From the NCBI GenBank assembly GCA_963714255.1, contig CAVQNU010000024.1, positions 62,001-126,000 of the forward strand: a stretch of 64,000 nucleotides of DNA, read 5' to 3'. Below the pieces are notes generated by a model. It had not been told where the DNA came from. It made no database searches and saw nothing but the letters and a program-made list of their open reading frames with translations. The translations under genes and the position numbers were made by a program. The DNA comes from Rhodovastum sp963714255. Its GTDB lineage: Bacteria; Pseudomonadota; Alphaproteobacteria; Acetobacterales; Acetobacteraceae. Each line of letters starts with the position of its first letter. The stretch's first letter is position 1. Below, one piece after another: positions 24,752 to 34,191 of this stretch.

Positions 24752-25122
24752 CGCGGACTCCTGGTCGGGATGAAATCAGGGGGGCGATATGCCGCTCTTT
24801 CGTCGCTGCCGCAAGGGTCCGCCGCCACAACGTCATCGTTCCGCTCCCCAATCTCCCGGTAGAGCAGCCGTGCTTCATGCGCGGGGCCGCGCCGCGCCGC
24901 CAGCGCCAGCACCTCCAGCACCAGCACCCGGCCGCGCAGCGGCAGGGTGATCACGTCGCCCGGGCGCAGCCGCGCATGCGGCTTATCAGTCGGCTGGCGG
25001 TTGATGCGCACCCCGCCTTCGCCGACCAGCCGGGCGCAGTCCGCGCGCGCCTTCATGAAGCGGGCGCACCACAGGAACTTGTCCAGCCGCTGCCAGGTGC
25101 GGTCCTCGGTTTCGGCCGGCAT
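24748..25122 (-). CDS. RNA-binding S4 domain protein (Hsp15/HslR-like)
   Basis: 124 residues from the ATG at 25122, which overlaps the helicase stop by one base. The S4 domain occupies about residues 10-60: RLDKFLWCARFMKARADCAR, GGVRINRQPTDKPHARLRPGD. Single-domain S4 proteins of this type resemble Hsp15, which rescues 50S subunits carrying nascent chains after heat shock. The middle of a three-gene translationally coupled unit, suv3-S4-fdxA. Confidence 0.9.
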   Translation of the reverse strand: MPAETEDRTWQRLDKFLWCARFMKARADCARLVGEGGVRINRQPTDKPHARLRPGDVITLPLRGRVLVLEVLALAARRGPAHEARLLYREIGERNDDVVAADPCGSDERAAYRPPDFIPTRSPR

Positions 25123-27650
25123 CAGCCACGCAAGGCCGCCAGCGCGGCGAACGGATGGTCGGCCTGCGGCGGGCGGCGCTTGGGCGGTGCGGCCGGCGGG
25201 CGGCGGCGCAGCCGTGCCGCCATGGCCGGCATCGGCGGGCCGAACTGCCCGTCCGCCAGGGCGCCCGCCGGGATCAGCCGAAAGCCAAGCCCGCGCAGCA
25301 CCGCCGGCACGATCTCGGGCCGCACCGACAGGCGGGAGGCGAGGTCGGCGGGCACCGGCGCCGGCCGGACGCGGGCGGCAAAGTCGAGTTCGGCGGCGAT
25401 CCGCTCGGCCACGTCCAGGCGCACCAGCAGCGGACCCGCCGCCACCCAGCCCATCGCGGCGGCGAACCCCTCGGGCCAGTCCGCCGGCGGCGCGATCGAA
25501 ACCAGGCCGGGCGCCGGCAGCGCCGGCACGGCCACGCCGCGGCGCAGCGCCCACAGCCGCGCCCGCATCGGCATCGCCCGCGGCTTCAGCAGCGCCGGCA
25601 CGAACAGCGCGTGCCGCCCGGCCCGCACGCCGAGCGCCTTCAGCCGCCCGCGCAACACCGGCGCGATATCGTCCTCGGTGGCACCCGGCACCACGCCCAG
25701 CCCTTCCACCAGCCGGTGCAGCGGCCCGCGCAGCGCGCCATCGGCGTCCGCCGCCGTGGCCGCCGCCACCAGCGGCGCCAGGGCTTCGTGCACCCGGGCA
25801 TCGACGAAGCGCTGCACCCGCACCCGCACCCGCTCGCGCGACGGACCGTCGAGGAACTCGCTGTCCAGCACCTCGGCCAGCGGGCGCAGCGCGTCGGCCC
25901 CCGGGCGCAGCCGCGCCACCGGCGCACCGGCCCAGGTGATGGACTGCCCAGCGGCCCCCTGATCGGCGAGCCAGGCGAATCCCGCATCCGCCTCCGCCTC
26001 CAGCCGGGTGACGCGCAGCGGCATTTCCTCGCGCAAGGCCCGCCGCGCCGCCCGCACCACCAGCCGGCGCGCCTCGCCCTCGCTCATCGGGTCGGGCACG
26101 AAGCCGAAGCCCTCGACATGGCCGACATTGTGGCCCTCGACCACCACCTCGCCGCGCCGTGTCACCGCCGACAGCAATTCCTCGCCCTCGCCCGCCTCCA
26201 GCCGGCGCATCAGATGGGCGGCGCGGCGGTCGACGAAGCGGGTGGTCAGGCGCTCGTGCAGCACGTCCGACAGCCGGTCCTCCACCTCACGCGCGCGGCC
26301 CTGCCAGTGCGGCGCGTCCGGCACCCAGTCGGCGCGGGCGGCGATGTAGGACCACACCCGCACCCCGGCGAGCCGCTGCATCAGCGTGTCGATGTCGCCG
26401 TCGACGCGGTCGAGGGCGCCGATCTGGCTGGCCAGCCAATCGGTCGGCAGCCGCCCGTCGCGCACCACATGGCCGAACACGCGGCCGCACAGGCGGATAT
26501 GGCTGTCCTCGGCCAGTTTGCGGAAATCCGGGATCTGGCACGCCTCCCACAGCAGGCGCACGCGCGCCCGGCCGCGGGCCAGGTCGCGCATCTCCGGCTC
26601 GCGCGCCAGGGCCGCCAGGGTCTGCAAATCGGTGGCATCGTTGCCGCGCACCAGTCCCGGCCCGGGCGGCGGGGCCGTCAGCGTGGCCAGCAGCGCATCC
26701 ACATGGGAGAAATCGAGCGCGCTGTTGCGCCAGCACAGCTGCTCCAGCCGCTCGAAACGATGCGTCTCCACCGCCTCGGCGATTTCCAGCGGCAGCGGCG
26801 GGCAGTCGGCGGTGGTGCCGAAGGTGCCGTCGCGCATGCCCCGCCCGGCCCGCCCGGCGATCTGCGCCACTTCCGGGGCGTTCAGCGCCCGCGGCCGGTG
26901 GCCGTCGAACTTGCCCAACCGGGCGAAAGCCACATGGTCGACATCCATGTTCAGGCCCATGCCGATGGCATCCGTCGCCACCAGGAAATCGACCTCCTTG
27001 TCCTGGTACAGCGCCACCTGGGCGTTGCGGGTGCGCGGCGACAGCCGCCCCATCACCACCGCACAGCCGCCACGGCGGCGGCGGATCAGCTCGGCGATGG
27101 CGTAAACTTCCGCGGCGCTGAACGCCACCACGGCGGTGCGCGGCGGCACCCGGGCGAGCTTGGTCGGGCCGGCATGCTGCAGTTGCGACAGGCGCGGCCG
27201 GGTTTCCACGAAGGCCTGCGGCACCAGCCGCTGCAGCAGCGGGCGGATGGTCTCGGCGCCGAGGAACATGGTTTCCACCATGCCGCGCGCATGCAGCAGC
27301 CGCTCGGTGAACACGTGGCCGCGGTCCGGGTCGGCGCAGAGCTGGATTTCGTCCACCGCCACGAATTCGACATGGCGGTCGAGCGGCATGGCCTCGGTGG
27401 TGCAGGAGAACCAGCGCGCATCGGGCGGGACGATTTTTTCCTCGCCGGTGATCAGCGCCACGTGCCGTGCGCCCTTGCGGGCGACCATACGGTCGTAGTT
27501 CTCGCGCGCCAGCAGGCGCAGCGGAAAGCCGATGATGCCGGACGCATGCGCCAGCAACCGCTCGATGGCCAGATGCGTCTTGCCCGTGTTGGTGGGGCCG
27601 AGAACGGCCTTCACCCTGGCGGGCAGGTCGCCGAATGCGAATCCGGACAT
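25122..27650 (-). CDS. Suv3-type RNA helicase (mitochondrial/alphaproteobacterial family)
   Basis: 842 residues from the ATG at 27650. A superfamily 2 helicase core lies at about 15-350: Walker A GPTNTGKTHLAIERLL, motif II VDEIQ, motif V TDAIGMGLN and motif VI QIAGRAGRGM. The Suv3 C-terminal domain and a long Arg/Pro-rich tail follow. In mitochondria Suv3 works with the degradosome; the bacterial homologues probably act in RNA turnover (inference). This is a good marker for alphaproteobacteria. No frameshift. The composite repeat at 27688-27904 sits just upstream of the start. Confidence 0.9.
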   Translation of the reverse strand: MSGFAFGDLPARVKAVLGPTNTGKTHLAIERLLAHASGIIGFPLRLLARENYDRMVARKGARHVALITGEEKIVPPDARWFSCTTEAMPLDRHVEFVAVDEIQLCADPDRGHVFTERLLHARGMVETMFLGAETIRPLLQRLVPQAFVETRPRLSQLQHAGPTKLARVPPRTAVVAFSAAEVYAIAELIRRRRGGCAVVMGRLSPRTRNAQVALYQDKEVDFLVATDAIGMGLNMDVDHVAFARLGKFDGHRPRALNAPEVAQIAGRAGRGMRDGTFGTTADCPPLPLEIAEAVETHRFERLEQLCWRNSALDFSHVDALLATLTAPPPGPGLVRGNDATDLQTLAALAREPEMRDLARGRARVRLLWEACQIPDFRKLAEDSHIRLCGRVFGHVVRDGRLPTDWLASQIGALDRVDGDIDTLMQRLAGVRVWSYIAARADWVPDAPHWQGRAREVEDRLSDVLHERLTTRFVDRRAAHLMRRLEAGEGEELLSAVTRRGEVVVEGHNVGHVEGFGFVPDPMSEGEARRLVVRAARRALREEMPLRVTRLEAEADAGFAWLADQGAAGQSITWAGAPVARLRPGADALRPLAEVLDSEFLDGPSRERVRVRVQRFVDARVHEALAPLVAAATAADADGALRGPLHRLVEGLGVVPGATEDDIAPVLRGRLKALGVRAGRHALFVPALLKPRAMPMRARLWALRRGVAVPALPAPGLVSIAPPADWPEGFAAAMGWVAAGPLLVRLDVAERIAAELDFAARVRPAPVPADLASRLSVRPEIVPAVLRGLGFRLIPAGALADGQFGPPMPAMAARLRRRPPAAPPKRRPPQADHPFAALAALRG

Positions 27651-27687
27651 GCAGCAATGGTTGGGGGTTGAGGGGTGGAACGCAAGA

Positions 27688-27904
27688 GAAGAAAGCAAGG
27701 CCAGGGCTCTGCCCTGGACCCGCCAGGGGGCAGTGGCCCCCTGGACCCCGCTACTTAAGCATTTGTCTTGAGAGGGGAGTGAGGCAGTGAACCGGTTCAC
27801 CGCCTCACCCCCCTCTCAAGACAAATGCTTAAAAGTAATGGGTTCCAAGGGGCCACTGCCCCTTGGCGGGGTCCAGGGGCAGAGCCCCTGGCCTTGCTTC
27901 CTTC
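27688..27904. repeat. Composite palindromic repeat, full copy 3 (B half left)
   Basis: 217 bases in the same orientation as copy 2. The central hairpin at 27755-27832 has 39 paired positions with only two mismatches; its variable part (AAGCATTTGTCTTGA and complement) is unrelated to that of copies 1 and 2. The outer arms share GAAG(A/G)AAGCAAGG only. It lies between the divergent starts of the Suv3 helicase and htpG. Confidence 0.9.
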
Positions 27905-27906
27905 AA

Positions 27907-27934
27907 TTGAAATATCACGCCCCCGATACCATAT
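27907..27934 (+). promoter_or_regulatory. Candidate promoter of htpG
   Basis: TTGAAA at 27907-27912 and CCATAT at 27929-27934, 16 bases apart, 28 bases before the htpG start at 27963. The -35 part resembles the RpoH (sigma-32) core TTGAA, and the -10 side agrees partly with the RpoH consensus. htpG is a typical heat-shock gene, so RpoH control is plausible. The boxes begin right after the end of the composite repeat. Confidence 0.4.
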
Positions 27935-27962
27935 CCCCGCCCGCGAAGGAGGGCCGCACCCC

Positions 27963-29804
27963 ATGACCGAAACCGACACCCAGATCGAACGTCACGGCTT
28001 CGGCGCCGAAGTCGGGCGCCTGTTGGACCTGGTGGTCCACTCGCTCTACTCCGAACGGGAAATCTTCCTGCGCGAGCTGGTCGCCAACGCCGCCGACGCC
28101 ACCGACCGCCGCCGGTTCGAGAGCCTGACGCACCCGGCGCTCGCGCTGCCCGAAGGGGCCGCCATCCGCATCCGCCCGCACAAGCCCGGCCGCACCCTGA
28201 GCATCAGCGACTCCGGCATCGGCATGACCCGCGAGGAACTGGTGGACCACCTCGGCACCATCGCCCGCTCCGGCACCCGCGCCTTCGGGCAGAAGCTCGC
28301 CGAGGCCAAGCCGGAGGATCGGCCCAGCCTGATCGGCCAGTTCGGCGTGGGCTTCTATTCCGCCTTCATGGTGGCCGACCGGGTGGAAGTCACCTCCCGC
28401 AAGGCGGGCGCCGAGGAGGCCTGGACCTGGGCGTCCGACGGCGGCGGCGAGTTCACCATCGCGCCCGCCAGCCGCGAGGAAGCCGGCACCGACGTGGTGC
28501 TGCACATCAAGGCGGATGCCGAGGAATACCTGGAGCCGGTCCGCATCGAAACGGTGGTGCGCAAATGGGCCGACCATGTGACGATTCCGATCACCATCGA
28601 GCGCGACGGCAAGGATGTCGCCGCCAACGAGGGCACCGCGCTGTGGCGCAAGCCGCGCAGCGAGGTGACCGAGCAGGCCTATAACGAATTCTACCGCCAT
28701 CTCGGCCATCTGTTCGACACCCCCTGGGCGGTGCTGCACTGGCGCGCCGAGGGCACGCTGGAGTTCTCCGCGCTGCTGTTCGTGCCCGGCAGCCGCCCGT
28801 TCGAGCCGCTGGACAATGACCGCACGTCGAAGGTGCGGCTGCATGTGCGGCGCATGTTCATCACCGACGGCGCCGAGTTGCTGCCCACCTGGCTGCGCTT
28901 CGTGCAGGGCGTGGTGGACACCGAGGATTTGCCGCTGAACGTCTCGCGCGAAATGCTGCAATCCACCCCGGTGCTGGCCCGCATCCGCCGCGCCGTCACC
29001 AACCGGGTGCTGACGGAGCTGAAAAGCAAGGCGAAGGAGCCGGAGGACTACGCGAAATTCTGGGAGAATTTCGGCGCGGTGCTGAAGGAAGGCGTGTGGG
29101 AAGACAACGACCACCGCAAGGACCTCGCCCCGCTGCTGCGCTTCCGCTCCTCTTCGGTGGAGGGCCTCACCTCGCTGTCCGACTATGTGGGCCGCATGAA
29201 GGACGGGCAGGAGGCGATTTATGTGCTCGCCGGCGACAATGCCGATTCGTTGTCGCGCTCGGCGCAGGTGGAGGGGTTCCGGGCGCGTGGCATCGAAGTG
29301 CTGCTGCTGACCGACCCGATCGACGCGTTCTGGCCGGAGCGGATGGATGAATTCGAAGGCAAGCCGATCCGCAGCGTGACGCAGGGCGCGGCCGATCTGT
29401 CCAAGCTCGAACCTGCCGAGACGCCATCTGGCGAGGCGGCCGACGTGACCGCGCTGCTGACCGCGCTGAAGGAGGCGCTGGGCGACGCCGTGGCCGAGGT
29501 GCGCGCCACCGACCGGCTGGTCGATAGCGCGGTGGTGCTGGCGGCCGGCACGGCGGGGCCGGATTTGCAGATGCAGCGCCTGCTGCGCCGCGCCGGGCGC
29601 GCCTCGTTCGCGCCCGCGCCGGTGCTGGAGATCAACCCGCGCCACCGGCTGGTGGCATCGCTGGCGGCGAAGGCCGGCGCGGGCGAGGATGTGGCGGAAG
29701 CCGCCGGGCTGCTGCTGGATCTCGCGCGCATCCAGGACGGCGATCTGCCGCGCGACCCGGCGACGTTCGCGCGGCGGGTGGAGGCGGCGCTGGCGGGGGG
29801 ATGA
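27963..29804 (+). CDS. htpG: Molecular chaperone HtpG (Hsp90)
   Basis: 613 residues, normal length. The N-terminal GHKL ATPase shows RELVANAADATDRRR (catalytic Glu and Mg-binding Asn), SDSGIGMTREEL and IGQFGVGFYSAFMVAD. The middle domain has LPLNVSREMLQ with the catalytic-loop Arg, and a C-terminal dimerisation domain follows. AAGGAGG precedes the ATG. An ATP-dependent cytoplasmic chaperone. Upstream lies a heat-shock-like promoter next to a composite repeat. Confidence 0.96.
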   Translation: MTETDTQIERHGFGAEVGRLLDLVVHSLYSEREIFLRELVANAADATDRRRFESLTHPALALPEGAAIRIRPHKPGRTLSISDSGIGMTREELVDHLGTIARSGTRAFGQKLAEAKPEDRPSLIGQFGVGFYSAFMVADRVEVTSRKAGAEEAWTWASDGGGEFTIAPASREEAGTDVVLHIKADAEEYLEPVRIETVVRKWADHVTIPITIERDGKDVAANEGTALWRKPRSEVTEQAYNEFYRHLGHLFDTPWAVLHWRAEGTLEFSALLFVPGSRPFEPLDNDRTSKVRLHVRRMFITDGAELLPTWLRFVQGVVDTEDLPLNVSREMLQSTPVLARIRRAVTNRVLTELKSKAKEPEDYAKFWENFGAVLKEGVWEDNDHRKDLAPLLRFRSSSVEGLTSLSDYVGRMKDGQEAIYVLAGDNADSLSRSAQVEGFRARGIEVLLLTDPIDAFWPERMDEFEGKPIRSVTQGAADLSKLEPAETPSGEAADVTALLTALKEALGDAVAEVRATDRLVDSAVVLAAGTAGPDLQMQRLLRRAGRASFAPAPVLEINPRHRLVASLAAKAGAGEDVAEAAGLLLDLARIQDGDLPRDPATFARRVEAALAGG

Positions 29805-29841
29805 AGGTCCGGCGACGGGGGGAAACACGGACGGGCGCGCC

Positions 29842-30393
29842 GTGTTTCGGTCGGCTCACGTTCTGCTGGCGCTTGCCGTCATCCTCCAAACGCCCCCGGC
29901 TGGCGCAGAAGCGCCCAAAATCGTCCGTGACGCCGTAGCGGCGTCGCTGACGGACCTGCAAATACTCAACGCCGGAGACGACGGATCACCGCTCCGGTGG
30001 GCAACCTGGATGACCGGCGAACAGCCTGGGCCGCACGCCGTGTGGCTTGCTTTGTTGCGGCGCGGTCATGCGCCACCCGGAACGCTATGGTCGGCCGCGC
30101 GCACCGATGGTTATTCTCCCAGAATTCAAGTTTTATCCAATTGGCGTTATAACGGCAAGCCGACATTATTATTTACATATCAGATGGGCGCGGCGGCACA
30201 GGAATTGGAGTTGTATGGTTTAAATACCGACGGCGCGCCCACCCTGATTGGAAATGCCTCAGCGGCGGCCTTCTTTCCAGCCTACCACGGGGCGTTTTTT
30301 ATCCAAGCCAACGGGAGTCTGAACGATCCGGTGACCTGCCTGTTCTTCGAGCCGGCACCGCCAAAGCTGATGTCCAAAGAATGTCCGCGTTAG
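29842..30393 (+). CDS. Hypothetical secreted protein
   Basis: 183 residues from the GTG at 29842, chosen because it gives a signal peptide directly (MFRSAHVLLALAVILQTPPAG, then AEA). No family was recognised. The mature part contains TWMTGEQPGPHAVWLALL and NWRYNGKPTLLFTYQMG and a single Cys pair (TCLFF, KECPR). The second half, about 30110-30240, is markedly richer in A and T than the flanking genes, which may mean recent acquisition. It follows htpG by 37 bases on the same strand. No function is proposed. Confidence 0.6.
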   Translation: MFRSAHVLLALAVILQTPPAGAEAPKIVRDAVAASLTDLQILNAGDDGSPLRWATWMTGEQPGPHAVWLALLRRGHAPPGTLWSAARTDGYSPRIQVLSNWRYNGKPTLLFTYQMGAAAQELELYGLNTDGAPTLIGNASAAAFFPAYHGAFFIQANGSLNDPVTCLFFEPAPPKLMSKECPR

Positions 30394-30508
30394 AGAAATC
30401 CGCCGTTCGCCAGGCCGCGCCGCGCCGCCAAGCCTGGCGGCAGCGTTGACAGCGATGCGCTGCCGGGGGCAACTCGCCGATCGCACCGCATAACGATCGG
30501 AACCCGGC

Positions 30509-32740
30509 TTGCACACCAACGCGCCCGCGCGCGCCCGCCTGTTACCGTCCCCCCTTGTGCTGCCAGGCTTCGTGGCCACGCTGTTCCTCAGCGCCGGCCT
30601 GATGTTCCTGATCGAACCGATGGTGGCCAAGATGGTGCTGCCACGGCTCGGCGGCACGCCGGCGGTGTGGAGCACCTGCCTGGTATTCTTCCAGGCAACC
30701 CTGCTGCTCGGCTACGCCTATGCGCATGCACTCGCCAGGCTGTTGCCGCTGCCGGGACAGATCCTGGTCCATCTGGCCGTGCTGCTGCCGCTGGCGGCGA
30801 TTTTCCTGCCGGTCGACCTCGGCGCCGGCGCGCCGTCGCCGGGCGAGTCGCCGGCGCCGTGGCTATTGCTCCGGCTGGCTTGCGTCGCCGGGCTGCCGGT
30901 GTTCGCCATTTCGGCGACCGCGCCACTGCTCCAAAGCTGGTTCGCCCGGCTCGACCACGCGGCGGCCGATGACCCGTATTTCCTGTATGCCGGCAGCAAC
31001 GCCGGCAGTCTGCTGGCGCTGCTCGCCTATCCGCTGCTCGTCGAACCGGCGCTGCCGCTCGACCGGCAGGCATGGCTGTGGTCCCTGGGCTTCGGTGCCC
31101 TGGCGCTCGGAATAGCGCTGTGCGCCGCTGCGTTCCGCGGCCGCGGCGAAGTCGCGGTGACACAGCGTGGCCCTCTCGCGCCCGGCAGCCTGCGTCAGCG
31201 CCTGCGCTGGACCGCATTGGCGTTCGTGCCGTCCTCGCTGCTGCTCGGCGTCACCACCCACATCACCACCGACATCGCCTCCGCGCCGCTGCTGTGGGTG
31301 GTGCCGCTGATCCTGTATCTGCTCACCTTCATCCTCGCCTTCGCGCGGCGCCCGCCCCTGCGCCATGCGACGGTCGCACGCGCGCTGCCGCTGTTGCTGA
31401 TCCCGCTCGTGATCTTCGCCGCCCCCGGCGTGCCGGTCCTGGTGTCCCTGCCGCTGTTGCTGACCCTCACTCTCGTCAGCTTCTTCGTCATTGGCATGGC
31501 CTGTCACGGCGAGTTGGCGCAGCAGCGCCCGCACGCTTCCCGGCTGACGGAATTCTATCTGTTTCTGTCCCTCGGCGGCGTGCTGGGCGGGGCGTTCAAC
31601 GCGCTGCTGGCGCCGCTGATGTTTCCCGGCTTGTGGGAATATCCGCTGGCGCTGGTCGCGGCCTGCCTGGTGAAGCCCGCCACGCCGGACGACGCGCACC
31701 GCGGCCTGACCTGGGACATCGTGCTGCCGGCGGCGCTGGGGGTCTATGTCGTGCTGACCCGCAGCGTCCTGGCGGTGGCCAGCGAGGACGGCCATGTGCC
31801 GGTGCTGATGGCGGTGTTCGGCTACATGCTGCCGGCGATGGCGCTGCTGAACTTTTCACCCCGCCGCTGGCGCTTCGGCCTGGGCGTCGCCGCCTGGCTG
31901 CTCGCCACCGCGGCAATCGGCCAGACCGACACGATCGCCACCGCCCGCAGCTTCTTCGGCGTCTATCGCGTCCGCATGGTGGACCATGCGCACACGCCGA
32001 TCATGACACTGATGAACGGCACCACGCTGCACGGGGTGAAAAGCCCGGTGCCGGGCGAGGAACGGTTGCCGATGGCGTACTATAGCCAGGAAGGCCCGTT
32101 CGGGCGGTTCTTCGCGGCACTCCCGCCCGAATCCCTGCGCCACATCGCCGTGGTCGGGCTGGGCACCGGCGAACTCGGCTGCTACGCGCGCCCCGGCCAG
32201 GACTGGACGTTTTACGAAATCGACCCGCTGGTCGAACAAATCGCCCGCGATCCGCGCTATTTCCAGTTCCTCGCGAACTGCGGCAACGATCCGCGCGTCG
32301 TGCTGGGCGATGCGCGGCTGACGATGGCCGGCGCGGCCGATGGCAGCTACGACGTGCTGGTGCTGGACGCCTTCAGCTCCGACAGCATTCCGATGCACCT
32401 GCTGACGCGCGAGGCCCTGGCGCTGTATCTGCGCAAGCTCGCCCCCGGCGGGCATCTGCTTTTTCATATCAGCAGCCGCACGCTGGACCTGCGCCCCGTG
32501 GTCGGCGCGCTCGCCGCCGATGCCGGCGTGCCGGCACGAATGCTGGCGGACTGGCCGCCGCCAGGCACCCCGCGGTGGCGGCGCATGCCGGCAACCGTGG
32601 TCGCGCTGGCCGGGCGCGGCGGCGCGCTCGACGGTCTCGACCCGGCGATGGGTTGGACCGAAATGCCCCCGTTCGACGCGCGCGCGCTGTGGACCGACCA
32701 ACGGTCGGACCTTCTCCAGGCAATCCGGTTGGGTTTCTGA
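30509..32740 (+). CDS. Membrane-fused spermidine synthase-like protein
   Basis: 743 residues from a TTG at 30509. The first 490 residues or so are hydrophobic with a dozen helices, opening with VATLFLSAGLMFLIEPMVAK, the hallmark of the fused-MFS/spermidine synthase group. The C-terminal 220 residues are a Rossmann methyltransferase-like domain with IAVVGLGTGELGCYA, FYEIDPLVE, VVLGDARLTM and YDVLVLDAFSSDSIPMHLLT. Family knowledge suggests an aminopropyltransferase-like or unknown membrane-linked activity; polyamine synthesis has not been shown for most members. No ATG lies near the start. Confidence 0.85.
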   Translation: MHTNAPARARLLPSPLVLPGFVATLFLSAGLMFLIEPMVAKMVLPRLGGTPAVWSTCLVFFQATLLLGYAYAHALARLLPLPGQILVHLAVLLPLAAIFLPVDLGAGAPSPGESPAPWLLLRLACVAGLPVFAISATAPLLQSWFARLDHAAADDPYFLYAGSNAGSLLALLAYPLLVEPALPLDRQAWLWSLGFGALALGIALCAAAFRGRGEVAVTQRGPLAPGSLRQRLRWTALAFVPSSLLLGVTTHITTDIASAPLLWVVPLILYLLTFILAFARRPPLRHATVARALPLLLIPLVIFAAPGVPVLVSLPLLLTLTLVSFFVIGMACHGELAQQRPHASRLTEFYLFLSLGGVLGGAFNALLAPLMFPGLWEYPLALVAACLVKPATPDDAHRGLTWDIVLPAALGVYVVLTRSVLAVASEDGHVPVLMAVFGYMLPAMALLNFSPRRWRFGLGVAAWLLATAAIGQTDTIATARSFFGVYRVRMVDHAHTPIMTLMNGTTLHGVKSPVPGEERLPMAYYSQEGPFGRFFAALPPESLRHIAVVGLGTGELGCYARPGQDWTFYEIDPLVEQIARDPRYFQFLANCGNDPRVVLGDARLTMAGAADGSYDVLVLDAFSSDSIPMHLLTREALALYLRKLAPGGHLLFHISSRTLDLRPVVGALAADAGVPARMLADWPPPGTPRWRRMPATVVALAGRGGALDGLDPAMGWTEMPPFDARALWTDQRSDLLQAIRLGF

Positions 32741-32756
32741 CTGTCGCCGGACGCGC

Positions 32757-34031
32757 TCACGCCCGATCCGGCGGAAACCGGCGCAGGATGTGCAGCATCA
32801 CCAGCATCCCCGGCACCGCGCAGCCCATCGCCAGCAGGTAAAACGCCGGCCACCCCACCGCCTCCGCCACGAACCCCGAAAACCCGCCGATCGTGTGCGA
32901 GGCCAGCGCCGCCAGCGAGGTCAGCAGCGCATACTGCGTCGCGGTGAACGCGGTCGAGCACAGGCCGGACAGGTAGGTCACGAACGAAGCGGTCGCCAGC
33001 GCCTGCACGAACGCCTCGGTCATGACCGTCGCGAACAGCACCGTGTGGTCGCCATGCGAATGCGCCAGCCACACATACATCGCCATCGCCGCCATCTGGG
33101 TCAGGCCGGTGGAAATCAGCGCCCGCGCGAGCCCGATCCGCGCCACCAGCCAGCCGCCGGCGGCAATGCCCGCCATGGTGCAGACCAGCGCCGGCACCCC
33201 GGTCGCCGCCGCCACCGCGGCACGGTCGAACCCAAGCGAGCGGTAAAACGGCGCCAGCATCACCCCGGCCATCGCCTCGCCGAGGTTGAACAGCGCCACA
33301 TAGGCCAGGATGGCGACCGACCCGGACCGGTCCAGGAATTCGCGCAACGGCTCCAGCACCGCCGCCCGCGCCCGCGCCGCAAGACCCGCAGCCACCGGCG
33401 GGCGCGGGCCGGCCACCGGCTCGGCGGCGGCCAGCGTCACCGGAATACCCAGCGCCAGCAGGGCGGCGACCGCCAGGAACGAGCCTTGCCAGCCCAGCCA
33501 GCCCGCCGCCGCGATGGCACCGGCACCGGAGATCAGCATGGCCACCCGGTAGCCCCACACATACCCCGCCATCGCCGCGCCCTGCAGGCGCTGGGGAAAG
33601 GTTTCGATGCGCCAGGCGTCGATGCCGATGTCCTGGCTGGCCGACAGGAAGGCCACCAGCGCCGCCGCCGCAACGGTGCCCCATAACGGCCCGCCGCCGG
33701 AGAACGCCAGCGCCGCCACCATCGCCACCAGCGCCGGCTGAATGGCCAGCAGCCAGCCCCGGCGCCGGCCGAACCGGGCGAGCCCAAAAGGCGGACGCAT
33801 CTGGTCCAGCAGCGGCGCCCACAGGAATTTCAGCGTGTAGGCCAGACCGATATTGGCGGTCAGCCCGATGGCTGCGAGCGAAATCTGCCGCTCGCTCAGC
33901 CATTGCCGCAGGGTGAACCCGGACAACGCCAGCGGCAGCCCGGCCGCGAAGCCGAACCCCACCATCAGCCACAGACGCCGGTCGGCGAGGGTCGCGACCA
34001 GTGTCTTGGGGGGGGCGGCCGCTTGCGACAT
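32757..34031 (-). CDS. ampG: AmpG-family MFS permease (muropeptide transporter-like)
   Basis: 424 residues with 12 predicted helices. AmpG traits: an N-terminal WLMVGFGFAAGLPLALSGFTL, LKFLWAPLLDQ after helix 2, and SASQDIGIDAWRIE. In the family it imports anhydromuropeptides for cell-wall recycling. GGAG is placed six bases before the ATG. Its 3' end converges on the spermidine synthase-like gene (17-base gap). A palindromic repeat without central stem (34055-34185) lies just upstream. Confidence 0.9.
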   Translation of the reverse strand: MSQAAAPPKTLVATLADRRLWLMVGFGFAAGLPLALSGFTLRQWLSERQISLAAIGLTANIGLAYTLKFLWAPLLDQMRPPFGLARFGRRRGWLLAIQPALVAMVAALAFSGGGPLWGTVAAAALVAFLSASQDIGIDAWRIETFPQRLQGAAMAGYVWGYRVAMLISGAGAIAAAGWLGWQGSFLAVAALLALGIPVTLAAAEPVAGPRPPVAAGLAARARAAVLEPLREFLDRSGSVAILAYVALFNLGEAMAGVMLAPFYRSLGFDRAAVAAATGVPALVCTMAGIAAGGWLVARIGLARALISTGLTQMAAMAMYVWLAHSHGDHTVLFATVMTEAFVQALATASFVTYLSGLCSTAFTATQYALLTSLAALASHTIGGFSGFVAEAVGWPAFYLLAMGCAVPGMLVMLHILRRFPPDRA

Positions 34032-34054
34032 CGGGTTCTCCGGGGGTGAGGCAA

Positions 34055-34185
34055 AGGAAGGAAGGCCAGGGCTCTGCCCTGGACCCGCAAGGGGTCAGTG
34101 GACCCCTTGACCCCGTTCCTTAAGTAGCGGGGTCAAGGGGGCCACCGCCCCCTTGCGGGTCCAGGGCAGAGCCCTGGCCTTCCTT
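34055..34185. repeat. Composite palindromic repeat lacking the central hairpin
   Basis: 131 bases: two inverted halves joined directly at CCTTAAGTAG. Each half has CCAGGGCTCTGCCCTGG-type and CAAGGGG-type hairpins. It shows that the long central stem can be absent while the rest of the element is kept. It lies between ampG and the cytochrome b561 gene, seven bases after the stop of the latter. Confidence 0.88.
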
Positions 34186-34191
34186 AACCTG

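Noticed and set aside
25155..27671. 838-codon plus-strand open frame opposite the Suv3 helicase
   Set aside because: Antisense shadow of a verified gene; composition typical of a reversed GC-rich frame.
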